Shown: positions 23,289-35,100, counted from the first letter of the stretch. The stretch is DNA of 64,000 bases from Haematobia irritans (GCF_050003625.1 NC_134398.1:27063211-27127210), one strand, 5' to 3'. The notes: generated by a model not told the origin, from the letters alone. Numbers and translations: made by a program.

Positions 23289-24220
23289 AAGGGTGATTTG
23301 TTAAGAGCTTGATAACTTTAAAAAAAAAAAACGCCTAAAATTTGCAAAATCTCATCGGTTCTTTATTTGAAACGTTAGATTGGTCCATGACATTTACTTT
23401 TTGAAGATAATTTCATTTAAATGTTGACCGCGGCTGCGTCTTAGGTGGTCCATTCGGAAAGTCCAATTTTGGGCAACTTTTTCGAGCATTTCGGCCGGAA
23501 TAGCCCGAATTTCTTCGGAAATGTTGTCTTCCAAAGCTGGAATAGTTGCTGGCTTATTTCTGTAGACTTTAGACTTGACGTAGCCCCACAAAAAATAGTC
23601 TAAAGGCGTCAAATCGCATGATCTTGGTGGCCAACTTACCGGTCCATTTCTTGAGATGAATTGTTCTCCGAAGTTTTCCCTCAAAATGGCCATAGAATCG
23701 CGAGCTGTGTGGCATGTAGCGCCATCTTGTTGAAACCACATGTCAACCAAGTTCAGTTCTTCCATTTTTGGCAACAAAAAGTTTGTTAGCATCGAACGAT
23801 AGCGATCGCCATTCACCGTAACGTTGCGTCCAACAGCATCTTTGAAAAAATACGGTCCAATGATTCCACCAGCGTACAAACCACACCAAACAGTGCATTT
23901 TTCGGGATGCATGGGCAGTTCTTGAACGGCTTCCGGTTGCTCTTCACTCCAAATGCGGCAATTTTGCTTATTTACGTAGCCATTCAACCAGAAATGAGCC
24001 TCATCGCTGAACAAAATTTGTCGATAAAAAAGCGGATTTTCTGCCAACTTTTCTAGGGCCCATTCACTGAAAATTCGACGTTGTGGCTCGTTAGTAAGTC
24101 TATTCATGATGAAATGTCAAAGCATACTGAGCATCTTTCTCTTTGACACCATGTCTGAAATCCCACGTGATCTGTCAAATACTAATGCATGAAAATCCTA
24201 ACCTCAAAAGAATCACCCTT
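23289..24220 (-). mobile_element. Mariner-like (Tc1/mariner superfamily) element, 932 bp, internally deleted
   Basis: Termini AAGGGTGATT and AATCACCCTT are exact inverted repeats, flanked by TA on both sides (23287-23288, 24221-24222). A paralogous unoccupied site exists at 24667-24682 (GGAAACTATAATATTTGG), against GGAAAT-TA-element-TATAATATTTG here, which confirms the TA duplication. The catalytic region is kept but the N-terminal helix-turn-helix part is gone, so it is a deletion derivative. It could be mobilised only by a complete relative elsewhere. Confidence 0.92.
23394..24107 (-). CDS. Mariner-like transposase, C-terminal catalytic part (237 aa)
   Basis: The frame is intact from the Met at 24107 to a stop at 23394. 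It carries the DDE/D catalytic core of the Tc1/mariner superfamily, which would cut and rejoin DNA at the element's inverted ends. Visible motifs: LFSDEAHFWLNG (Asp-35), MWFQQDGATCHTA (Asp-128) and PPRSCDLTPLDYFLWGYVKSKVY (Asp-165), with 36 residues between the second and third Asp, so it is near the DD37D-type groups rather than classical DD34D mariners. Full-length relatives are about 100 or more residues longer, with a helix-turn-helix DNA-binding region; here only about 110 bp separate the frame from the terminus, so that region is deleted. The three acidic residues survive, but without end-binding the product should not be an active transposase. It might act as a competitor, or simply be a recent relic, since the frame has no stops. 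Confidence 0.9.
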   Translation of the reverse strand: MNRLTNEPQRRIFSEWALEKLAENPLFYRQILFSDEAHFWLNGYVNKQNCRIWSEEQPEAVQELPMHPEKCTVWCGLYAGGIIGPYFFKDAVGRNVTVNGDRYRSMLTNFLLPKMEELNLVDMWFQQDGATCHTARDSMAILRENFGEQFISRNGPVSWPPRSCDLTPLDYFLWGYVKSKVYRNKPATIPALEDNISEEIRAIPAEMLEKVAQNWTFRMDHLRRSRGQHLNEIIFKK

Positions 24221-24282
24221 TATAATATTTGATTCATTGTGGTGGGTATTTAAGATTCGGCCCGGCCGAACTTACTGCTTTT

Positions 24283-24575
24283 TTTTAATTTTCTATAGAA
24301 ATAAAATTTTGCCAAAAATTTATATAGAAATAAAATTTTAACAAAATTTTCAATTAAAATGCAATTTTGTCAAAATTTTCTACAGAAATAAAATTTTGCC
24401 AAAATGTTTTACAGAAATAAGTTTAAAAATAAAAAATTGTATAGATACAAAATTATACAAAAATATTGTATAGATACAAAATTATGCAAAATTTTGTATA
24501 GGAAGAAAATTTTGAGGACATTTTCTATTGAAGTAAAATTATGACAAAAATTTTCTATAGAAATAAAATTTTCAT
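24283..24575 (-). repeat. 29-bp array, R orientation (short)
   Basis: About ten diverged units with ATAGATACAAAATTATGCA variants. Confidence 0.88.
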
Positions 24576-24745
24576 AAAATCTTTAAATTTATCTTCGGGA
24601 AGTGTACTGGTTGAACTGCTCTGCTTGGGTGATATCTGTCATCAAACCCCTTGAAATTTCAAAGGAAACTATAATATTTGGTTCATGGTGGTGGGTATTT
24701 AAGATTCGGCCCGGCCGAACTTACTGCTTTATAAACTTGATTTTT
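24576..24745 (-). mobile_element. A-type element 5'-end fragment with an empty mariner site
   Basis: A near copy of 23208-23288 plus 24221-24282 (TCTTCGGGAAGTGTACTGG through CGGCCCGGCCGAACTTACTGC) without the mariner insertion. Probably arose by duplication of the A element's 5' end before the mariner inserted, or by loss of the rest. Confidence 0.82.
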
Positions 24746-27575
24746 TTTTTAATTTTCTATACAAATAAAATTTTGACAAAATTTTCTATAGAAATAAAAT
24801 TTTGACAAAATTTTCTATAGAAATAAAATGTTGACAAAATTTTCTATAGAAATAAAACTTAAACAAAATTTCGTATAGAAATAAAATTTTGACAAAATTT
24901 TTTATAAAAGTAAAATTTTAACAATATTTTCTATAGAAATAAAATTTTGACAAAATTTTCAATAGAAATAGACTTTTGAAAATATTTCCAAAAAAAAAAA
25001 ATGTTGACAAAATTTTCTATAGAAATAAAATTTTGGCAAAATTTTCTATATAACTAAAATGTTGACAAATTTGTCTATATAAATAATATTTTGACAAATT
25101 TTCTATAGAAGTAGAATTTTGACAAAATTTTCTAAAGAAATAAAATTTTGAGAAAATTTTCTATAAAAAAATTTTTGACAAAATTTTCTAAAGAAATAAA
25201 ATTTTGACAAAATTTTCTAAAGAAATAAAATTTTGACAAAATTTTCTAAAGAAATAAAATTTTGACAAAATTTTCTAAAGAAATAAAATTTTGACAAAAT
25301 TTTCTAAAGAAATAAAATTTTGACAAAATTTTCTATAGAAATAAAACTTTCACAAAATTTCGTATAGAAATAAAACTTTGACAAAATTTTTTATAAAAGT
25401 AAAATTTTAACAATATTTTCTATAGAAATAAAATTTTGACCAAATTTTCAATAGAAATAGACTTTTGAAAATATTTCCAAAGGAAAAAAAATGTTGACAA
25501 AATTTTCTATAGAAATAAAATTTTGGCAAAATTTTCTATATAACTAAAATGTTGACAAATTTGTCTATATAAATAATATTTTGACAAATTTTCTATAGAA
25601 GTAGAATTTTGACAAAATTTTCTAAAGAAATAAAATTTTGAGAAAATTTTCTATAAAAAAAATTTTTGACAAAATTTTCTAAAGAAATAAAATTTTGACA
25701 AAATTGTCTAAAGAAATAAAATTTTGACAAAATTTTCTAAAGAAATAAAATTTTGACAAAATTTTCTAAAGAAATAAAATTTTGACAAAATTTTCTAAAG
25801 AAATAAAATTTTGACAAAATTTTCTATAGAAATAAAACTTTCACAAAATTTCGTATAGAAATAAAACTTTGACAAAATTTTTTATAAAAGTAAAATTTTA
25901 ACAACATTTTCTATAGAAATAAAATTTTGACCAAATTTTCTATAGAAATAGAATTTTGACAAAATTTTCTATAGAAATAAAATTTTGACAAAATTTTCTA
26001 TAGAAATAAAATTTGGCAAAATTTCCTATATAAATAAAATAGTGGTATATAGACAAATTATAAATAACATCTTGACAAATTTTCTACAGAAATAGAATTT
26101 TGACAAAATTTTCTAAAGAAATAAAATTTTGACAAAATTTTCTATAGAAATTAAAAATTGGCAAAATTTTCTATATAAATAAAATAGTGGTATATAGACA
26201 AATTATAAATAACATTTTGACAAATTTTCTATAGAAATAGAATTTTGACAAAATTTTCTAAAGAAATAAAATTTTGCCGAAATTTTCTATTGAAATTAAA
26301 TTTTGACTAAATTTTCTATTGAAATTAAATTTTGACTAAATATTCTATAGAAATAGAATTTTGACAAAATTTTCTAAAAAATAGAATTTTGACGAAATTT
26401 TCTATAGAAATAAAATTTTGACAAATTTTTCTATTGAAATAGAATTTTGACAGATTTTCTAAAGAAATAAAATTTTGGTAAAATTTTCTATAGAAATAGA
26501 ATTTTGAAAAATTTTCTAAAGAATAAAATTTTGACAAAATTCCCTATAGAAATAAAATTTTGACAAATTTTTTTATATAAATAAAATTTTGACAAAATTT
26601 TCTATAGAAATAGAATTTTGACAAAATTTTCTATAAAAGTAAATTTTTAACAACATTTTCTATAGAAATAAAATTTTAACAAAATTTTTTATAGAAATAG
26701 AATTTTGACAAATATTCTAAAGAAATAAAATTTTGGTAAAATTTTCTATAGAAATAAAATTTTGACTAAATTTTCTATAGAAATAAAATTTTGACAAATT
26801 TTTCTATATAAATAAAATTTTGACAAATTTTTCTATTGAAATAGAATTTTGACAAAATTTTCTATAAAAGTAAATTTTTAACAACATTTTCTATAGAAAT
26901 AAAATTTTAACAAAATTTTTTATAGAAATAGAATTTTGACAAATTTTCTAAAGAAATAAAATTTTGGTAAAATTTTCTATAGAAATAGAATTTTGACAAA
27001 TTTTCTAAAGAAATAAAATTTTGGTAAAATTTTCTATAGAAATAGAATTTTGACAAATTTTCTAAAGAATAAATTTTTGACAAAATTTCCTATAGAAATA
27101 AAATTTTGACAAATTTTTCTATATAAATAAAATTTTGACAAAATTTTCTATAGAAATAGAATTTTGACAAAATTTTCTATAAAAGTAATATTTAAACAAC
27201 ATTTTCTATAGAAATAAAATTTTAACAAAATTTTTTATAGAAACAGAATTTTGACAAATATTCTAAAGAAATAAAATTTTGGCAAAATTTTCTATAGAAA
27301 TAAATTTTTGACAAAATTTTCTATAGAAATAAAATTTTGACAAAATTTTTTATAGAAATAAAATTTTGACAACATTTTCTATAGAAATAAAATGTTGACA
27401 AAGTTTTCTATAGAAATAAAATTTTGACAAAATTTTCTATAGATACAAAATTTTTTATAGAAATAGAATTTTGACAAAATTTTCTATAGAAATAAAATTT
27501 TCACAAAATTAAATAGAAATAAAAATTTGACAATTTTCTATCCAAGTAAAATTTTGGAAAAATTTTAACTACTAA
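24746..27575 (-). repeat. 29-bp array, R orientation, with three ~490-bp higher-order repeats
   Basis: The variant CGTATAGAAATAAA recurs at 24872, 25361 and 25852 (489 and 491 bp apart, about 17 units), with shared idiosyncrasies (AGACTTTTGAAAATATTTCC, ATATAACTAAAATGTTGAC). Runs of the CTAAAG variant (25130-25310, 25680-25810) show local homogenisation. The right half (26000-27540) repeats TTTTGGTAAAATTTTC-type blocks. Confidence 0.93.
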
Positions 27576-28367
27576 TTAAATTAATTTGGCAAAATTGTCC
27601 GCTGGCATGAATTTTGATCCAATTGTGAAAAAATGTTGGTCCAAACTAAAACTTCATTGTGGCAACGCTGGTGGTTGGTTTGTGCGTTGTTGATACTACA
27701 GTGCTAGCTAGCTAGCGTTTGAGTATCCTTTGAATTTTTTTGTCTTTTTCTAAATTTCATATAGTTCGCCTTAGGGATAAAACTGTGATTATTTGTAAAG
27801 ACTGTGTTTTCCCCCTTGTTTTCATTTCCTATGACCATTATGGTTATTGTTGTTTTTCTTATTTGTGTATCCATTTGTAAGAATGAGTGTAAGCGTATGC
27901 AAATTTCTTTTTTTTTTTTTTTTTTTGATATTTGTCTACGCAATTATGGTGAGTTATTGTTAAACGTTTGGTTTCTTTTAGACTACTCGTTATTGGTCTA
28001 CTAATCCTTAGGTATTAATTCAATTAAAGAATATGGTAGTCTCATAAAATTTTACGAAAATCATGATTTCCTCAGTGAAAGAAAAATATCCATCACAATG
28101 GAAGAAGGTACAAAATGTTATCATCAAATTCTGTTGCAAATGAAATTTTGGGCTAATGTATATCGTTTGGAAATTTAATTTAAACCAATGATGCTAAATC
28201 CTCAAGATAACTGTTAGCCTATATTTTAAGCGTGTTTATCCTAACTCTAAAGATTGTTGAATCTTTCAGTAAATTTAATGACTATTTCTTTAAATCTAAA
28301 ATGTGTTTCTTTACTTTATGTTAAGGAAGCAAACGACAATATTCATGTCCTAAATGTAATAAAAACA
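27576..28367. other. Unique non-coding spacer
   Basis: Starts with a TTGGTCC and TGGCAAC (27660-27666) block that may be an element end. Contains a 19-nt T run (27908-27926) and a CTAGCTAGCTAGCG repeat (27705-27718). Frames of 66-79 codons overlap on opposite strands; none is convincing. Confidence 0.5.
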
Positions 28368-28423
28368 AGTAACTAAAAATCTAAAGTCGAGCGTGGCCGA
28401 CTATATTATACCTGGCACCACTA

Positions 28424-28914
28424 CACAGAAAAAAAATTCCGTAGTTAAACTAAAGCAAAATTTATTTTATTTTTGTTGAAAAAAAATTATTTTCTAATAA
28501 TTAAATTTTATTACTTTTCGAAATGTTACACAGCTTAATGAAATCTTACTTTTGTTAAGTATGCCTCAAACATTTTACAAACTAAACCTAGGTATAAAGT
28601 TCAATGACCGTACACATAAGTTCAATATGAACTAACAGCAAAAGAACATTTTCGTACGATTCCCAAAAATAGTGAAAATGAACTATGGTTAAAATGGTCA
28701 TAATATGAAGCCAGTAATTTTCTTCTTTACTTTTAGCTCATTTTTTCTGAGAGGATGTAATTTCGTGAACTGTGAGTAAAAAGTACAAGAGGCCATACAA
28801 TTTTCTTGATTTTAACAACGCTTTGTGGAAATCTCAAAATGTCTAATACAATTTAGTTCTATTTTTGCGCGAAGTAGTTCATCCTTACTATAAAACAATT
28901 AACTTTTTTCGGTG
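28424..28914. mobile_element. MITE M4 (491 bp, CACAGAAAAAA / TTTTTTCGGTG ends, TA duplication)
   Basis: Flanked by TA at 28422-28423 and 28915-28916. The interior matches, in inverse orientation, the MITE at 53.28 kb (shared TCGTACGA, TTAACAACGCTTTG/CAAAGCGTTGTTAA and AGTTCATCCTTACTA-type segments). No coding frame. Confidence 0.78.
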
Positions 28915-29067
28915 TATGTATAGCAAAATTTTTGATATTTTAACTATTTGAAATATTTAGACCATATATGAACCGATTTGGACAAAATTTTGTAGACATT
29001 TACAAAAATATCCAGACTCAAAACTTAAATCGGCTAATGGCCGGGACGGAGCACAATGTTAGTAAAA

Positions 29068-31066
29068 ACAAGTATATACAGCAGTAAATTCGGCCGGGCC
29101 GAATTTTAAATACCCACCACCATGAATCAAGTATAATAGTTTACTATAAAAACTCTTCGTCGTAGTGGGTTACTTGATAATATATAGAATTGTAGGGGGT
29201 TTGATGACAAATCTTCCCCAAACGAGCCAGCTCCCGAAGACAAACTTTAAAGATTCTATCTATGAAGACCAGATAAGATTCTGGATTTATGAGAACCAAT
29301 TTTGTTTGAGTTTTAGAAAAAACTCAAACAAAATGTTGAAATTACGCCTTGTTGAAATTACGCCTTGATTTAAAATCTTAAATCTGTAGATTTTTCCGCA
29401 TTTATTTAAATACGATGAGTAAAATCTGGAACTTTTACTTTCAGTTTGAAGCAATTTTCATGATCAGTGCGCCTGCTATACCCTGAAAGAAGTGTTTTCT
29501 TTTGACACAAATTTTAGAGACAATCGTTGAATAAACGAAAACGCTTTATAAAAAAAAAAGAAATTTCGTTTGTCTAAATTTTTATTATAGATTACTAATT
29601 TCCAGCAAATCGGATAAAAACTACGGATTCTAGAAGCCCAAGAAATAAAGCCGGGAGATCGGTGTATATGGGGGCTATACCAAAACATGGACCGATAGGC
29701 ACCATTTGCTACTCACATATTTGTGATCTTAAAATACCTCCAGATTTTCAATTTCAAACAAATCGGCCAGAAAATATAGTCTCTAGACGCCCAAGAAGTA
29801 AAAATCGAGAGATCAGTCTATATGGGGGTTATACCAAAACATGGACCGATATACCTCAATTTCGGCACTCTTATTTGTGGTCTAAAAATACCTCTAGTTT
29901 TCGAATTTCAGGCAAATCATGTAATAAATACAGTTTATTGTAGTTCAAGAATTTCAGGCAAAGCGGATGGTAAATATAGTTTCTAGAAGGCCAAGAAGCA
30001 AAATGGGAGATCGGTCTATATGGGGGCTATACCAAAAAATAGACCGATGGGCACCATTTTCGGCACAACTTTTTATGGTCCCAAAAGAACTCTAGATTTT
30101 CAACTTCAAGAAAATCGGATAGAAAATATAGTTTCTAGAAGCCAAAGAAGCAAAATCGGGAAATCAGTCTCTATGGGGCTATTTCAAAACATGGACCGAT
30201 GAGCACCATTTTCGGCACACCTTTTGATGGTCCTAAAATAGCTCTAGATTTGCAATTTCACGCAAATCGGATGGTAAATATAGTTTCTAGAAGCACTAAA
30301 AGCAAAATCGGGATATCGGTCTATATGGGGGCTATACCAAAACATGGACCGATGAGCACCATTTTCGGCACACCTTTTTATGGTCCTCAAATACCTCTAT
30401 ATTTCCAATTTCAGGCAAATTGGATAAAAACTACGGTTTTTATAGGCCCAAGACTCCAAATCGGGAGATTGATTTATATGGGGGCTATATCAAAACATGG
30501 ACCGATGCGGACCATTTTCGACACACCTCTTTATGGTCCCAAAATACCTTTAGATTTTCAATTTCATACAAATCGGATAGAAAATACTGTTTCTAGACGC
30601 GTAAGAAGCAAAATCGGGAGATCGGTCTATATTGGGGCTATACCAAAACATGGACCAATATGGATGATTTTCGACACACCTCTTTACAGTCCCACAATAC
30701 CTCTAGATTTCCAATTTCAGGCAAATCGGATGGTAAATATAGTTTCTAGACGCCCAAGAAGCAAAATCGGGAGATCGGTCTATATGGGGGCTATATCAAA
30801 ACATGGACCGATACGAACGATTTTCGACACACCTCTTTATGGTCCCAAAATACCTCTAGATTTCCAATTTCAGGCAAATCTGATAAAAAACTACGGTTTT
30901 TATAGGCCCAAGACCCCAAATCGGGAGGTCGGTTTATATGGGGACTATATCAAAACTTGGACCGATATAGCCCATCTTCGAACTTGACCTGCCTGCAAAC
31001 ATAAAACTAATCTGTGCCAAATTTAGGGATGATAGCGCCATTATTGAAGGCTGTAGCGTAATTACA

Positions 31067-31107
<41 letters not shown>

Positions 31108-31250
31108 TGGACATGCTTATATCGTCTTAGAATTTCTCCCTGATCAAGAATATATATACTTTATATAGTCGGACATCGATATTTCGATGTGTTACAAACG
31201 GAATGACAAACTTATTATACCCCCGTCACCATTTCATGGTGGTGGGTATA
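29068..31250 (+). mobile_element. A-type element, full length, nested in the C-type element
   Basis: Begins ACAAGTATATACAGCAGTAAA with TTCGGCCGGGCCGAA and TACCCACCACCATG; ends in a hairpin CACCATTTCATGGTG and GGGTATAAAA. About eight tandem units with CGGTCTATATGGGGGCTATA follow one another from 29660 to 30960 at 150-153 bp, then an (ACAG)n tract (31067-31106) and the distal block (TTTCGATGTGTTACAAACGG). The 262-codon frame at 30199-30987 consists of a 51-residue repeat that follows from the 153-bp period; not considered a gene. Confidence 0.8.
31067..31106 (+). repeat. (ACAG)10 microsatellite inside the A-type element
   Basis: Ten uninterrupted ACAG copies at the position where other A and C copies have two to four ACAG/ACGG units. 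Confidence 0.95.
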
Positions 31251-31735
31251 AAAATATTGGAAATGTTTAAATTTAAAGTCATTGCAAAAAATTTCGCAAA
31301 TCTGGAATGATCATTTATCGGTCGATACATACGAAATATAGTATAGGTAAATTTGAAACGGAAGAAGATATATATGGTGGCTTTGTTTAAATCTGAGCCA
31401 ATTTTGACTAAATTTCGCACACATTGCTAAAATTTTAATTGCACTCTCTGTGCAAAATTTCAAAATTTTGGGAATGAATTTTGGGCCTCCGTGGCCCTAT
31501 GAATCTAAATCCGACGATATTTATTCTAAAATTTGGGTTGCGTAATATTTGATGTCACGTAAGTAGTTGTTTCTCAGTGCTTGTCTAGCTCTAATCCCCT
31601 AATCGGTATGCTTTAGTTCCTAAGAATCATCAATTTGAGCAAAAATTTTCTGATGGAAATTTACAAAATTCTCTGATGGGAATATACAAAATTTTATTGA
31701 AAACATGTAAATATGGCCAGAATTTCTGTCAGGTC

Positions 31736-32164
31736 AAATCTAAGTTATAATCCAGCTTGAATTGCGAAGAAAGTTCTACTATAGACTGTCGAATCACTTG
31801 GGTTGTGGTAACACCTGTCGATGACAAGGTCTTACATTGTCTTACTCCATATGGAGGCAAATGAAATACCTATATAAGCCAATTCAGTTCCTAATCGGTT
31901 TATATAGAGAATAAAATTTGTTGCTCCATGCAACTCAAAATCCAATTTGGGGATCGGTTTTTATGGGGGCTATCTGTAAATATGAAAGATTGCGACCGAA
32001 ATCCTGCGAACAACAAATACATGGACAGAGGGACGGACACCAAGGGCTAGATCGATTCAAGAGGTGAAATTGAGTCGGCCGGTATATATTTTTTGTGGAG
32101 TCTAAAACCAATTTTTCTCGCAGATACATTTTTTGGCAGATCAAAGTTATTATTCTCTGACCAC
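31736..32164 (+). mobile_element. Diverged A-type element remnant
   Basis: Contains GAATCACTTGGGTTGTGGTA, GGGGATCGGTTTTTATGGGG and a GGACAGAGGGACGGACACC block with AGATCGATTCAAG, in the order found in A-type elements, but heavily decayed and without clean ends. Confidence 0.6.
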
Positions 32165-35100
32165 AAGTCAAAATTTGATTTTCTATAGAAAATTTTCTCA
32201 ACATTTTCTTGCTATAGGAAATTCTGACAAAATTTTATTTCCATATAGAAAATTTTGTCAAAATTTTATATCTATAGAAAACTTTGTCAAAATTTTATAC
32301 CTATAGAAAATTTTGTCAACATTTTATTTCTATAGAAAATTTTGTCAAAATTTCATTTCTATAGAAAATTTTGACATAATTTTATTTCTGTAGAAAATTT
32401 TGTTAATATTTTATTTCTATAGAAAATTTTGTCAAAATATTAATTCTATAGAGTAATTTTATTTTGTCAAAATTTTATTGATATATATAAAATTTTGACA
32501 AAATTTTATTCCTATAGAAAATTTTCTCAAAATTTTGTTTCTATAGAAAATTTTTCCAAAATTTTATTTCTATAGAAATTTTTTCAAAATTTTGTTTCTA
32601 TAGAAAATGTTGTCAACATTTTATTACTATAGAAAATTTTAACAAAATGTTATTTCTGTAGAAAATTTTCACAAAATTTTATTTCTATAGAAAATTTTGT
32701 CAAAATTTTATTTCTATAGAAAATTTTGTCAAAATTTTATTTCTATAGAAAATTTTGACAAAATTTTATTTCTATAGAAAATTTTGTCAACATTTTATTT
32801 CTACAGAAAATTTTAACAAAATGTTATTTCTATAGAAAATGTTCACAAAACTTTATTTCTACAGGAAGTTTTGTTAAAATTTTATTTATATATAGAAAAT
32901 TTTGACAAAGTTTTATTTCTGTAGCAAGTTTTGCTAAAAATTTATTTCTATAGAAAATTTTTACATAATTTTACTTCTATTGAAAATTTTATTAAAAGTT
33001 TATTTCTATTGATTTCATTTCTATAGAAAAGTTTGACATAATTTTATTTATATTGAAAATTTTGTTAATTGTTTTTTCTATTTAAAATTTTGTTAACATT
33101 TTATTTCTATAGAAAATTTTGTAAAAATTTCATTTCTATAGAAAATGTTGTCAACATTTCATTTCTATAGAAAATTCTGACAAAATTTTGTTTCTATAAA
33201 AATTTTTGCCAAAATTTTATTCCTATAGACAATGTTGTCAACATTTAATTTTTATAGAAAATGTTGTCAACATTTAAATTCTATAGCGAGTTTTTCCAAA
33301 ATTTTGTTTTTATTGAAAATTTTGTTAAAATTTAATTTCTATTGCAAGTTTTGTTAAAATTTTGTTTCTATTGAAATTTTTGTCAAAATTTTATTTCTAT
33401 AGAAAATTTTGTCAAAATTTTATTTCCATAGAAAATTTTGTCAAAATTTTAAATCTATAGAAAATTTTGTCAACATTTTATTGTTTTTATTTCTATTAAA
33501 AATTTTGTCAAAACTTTATTTCCATAGAAAATTTTAACAAAATTTTATTTCTATAGAAAATTTTGTCAAAATTTTATTTCTATAGAAAATTTTGTTAAAA
33601 TTTTATTTCTATAGAAAATTTTGTCAAAATTTGATTTCTATAGAAAATTTTGACATAATTTTAGTTCTGCAGAAAATTTTGTCAAACTTTTATTTCTATA
33701 GAAAATGTTCACAAAATTTTATTTCTATAGAAAATTTTGTAAAAATTGTATTGATATATAACATTTTAACAAAATTTTGTTTCTATAGAAAATTTTATCA
33801 AAATTTTATTTCTATGTAAAATTTTGTCAAAATTTCATTTCAATAGAACATTTTATTAAAATTTTATTTCTATGTAAAATGTTGACATAATTTGTTTCTA
33901 TTGAAATTTTTGTCAAAATTTTATTTCTATAGAAAATTTTGTCAAAATTTTATTTCCATAGAAAATTTTGTCAAAATTTTATATCTATAGAAAATTTTGT
34001 CAACATTTTATTGTTTTTATTTCTATTAAAAATTTTGTCAACACTTTATTTCCATAGAAAATTTTAACAAAATTTTATTTCTATAGAAAATTTTGTCAAA
34101 ATTTTATTTCTATAGAAAATTTTGTTAAAATTTGATTTCTATAGAAAATTTTGACATAATTTTAGTTCTGCAGAAAATTTTGTCAAACTTTTATTTCTAT
34201 AGAAAATGTTCACAAAATTTTATTTCTATAGAAAATTTTGTAAAAATTGTATTTATATATAGAACATTTTAACAAAATTTTGTTTCTATAGAAAATTTTA
34301 TCAAAATTTTATTTCTATGTAAAATTTTGTCAAAATTTCATTTCAATATAACATTTTATTAAAATCTTATTTCTATGTAAAATGTTGACATAATTTGTTT
34401 CTATAGAAAATTTTGTCAAAATTTTATTTATATATAGAAAATGTTGACAAAATTTTTTTCTATAGAAAATGTAGACACAATTTTTTACTATAGAAAATTT
34501 TAACAAAATTTTATTTCTATAGAAATTTTTTTCAAAATTTTATTTCGAAAATGTTGTCAATATTTCATTGCTATAGAAAATTTTGACAACATTTTGTTTC
34601 TATAGAAAATTTTGCAAAAATTTTATTCTTATAGACAATGTTGTCAACATTTAGTTTTTTAGAAAATGTTGTCAACATTTAATTTCTATAGCAAGTTTTG
34701 TTAAAATTTTGTTAAAATTTAATTTCTATAGCAAGTTTTGTTAAAATTTTGTAAAATTTTATTTCTATAGAAAATTTTGTCAAAATTTTATTGTTTTTAT
34801 TCCTATTAAAAATTTTGTCAACATTTTATTTCCATAGAAAATTTTCACAAAATTTTATTTCTATAGAAAATTTTGTCAAAATTTTATTTCAATAGAAAAT
34901 TTCCACAAAATTTTATTTCTATAGAAAATTTTGTCCAAATTTTATTTCTATAGAAAATTTTGTCAAAATTTCATTTCCATAGAAAATTTTGACATAATTT
35001 TAGTTCTGCAGAAAGTTTTGTCAAACTTTTATTTCTGTAGAAAATTTTGTAAAAATTTTATTTCTATAGAAAATTTTGTCAACATTTTATTTCTATAGGA

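Larger units (their letters stand above)
21607..24282 (-). mobile_element. A-type element, minus strand, 3'-truncated, with two mariner pieces inside
   Basis: Read on the minus strand: 5' end at about 24282 (AAGCAGTAAGTTCGGCCGGG), mariner element at 23289-24220, then at least five tandem units (CGGTCTATATGGGGGCTATA) interrupted by a mariner fragment at 22236-22506, ending in the distal GTAGCGTGATTACAACAGAC block at about 21640. The terminal hairpin present in the 29-31 kb copy is missing. A 171-codon frame (21732-22247) runs through the units because their ~153-bp period is a multiple of three; I regard it as non-coding. Confidence 0.75.
28368..31735 (+). mobile_element. C-type element split by a MITE and an A-type element
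   Basis: The 5' end AACAAGTAACTAAAAATCTAAAG is at about 28368. The C sequence is interrupted by MITE M4 (28424-28914), continues at 28917-29067, is interrupted by an A-type element (29068-31250), and continues at about 31251-31735 with GGAAATGTTTAAATTTAAAG and CTATGTGCAAAATTTC-like units. Alignment by eye with the copies at 53.9 and 60.9 kb shows the junctions. The 3' end is eroded. Confidence 0.72.
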
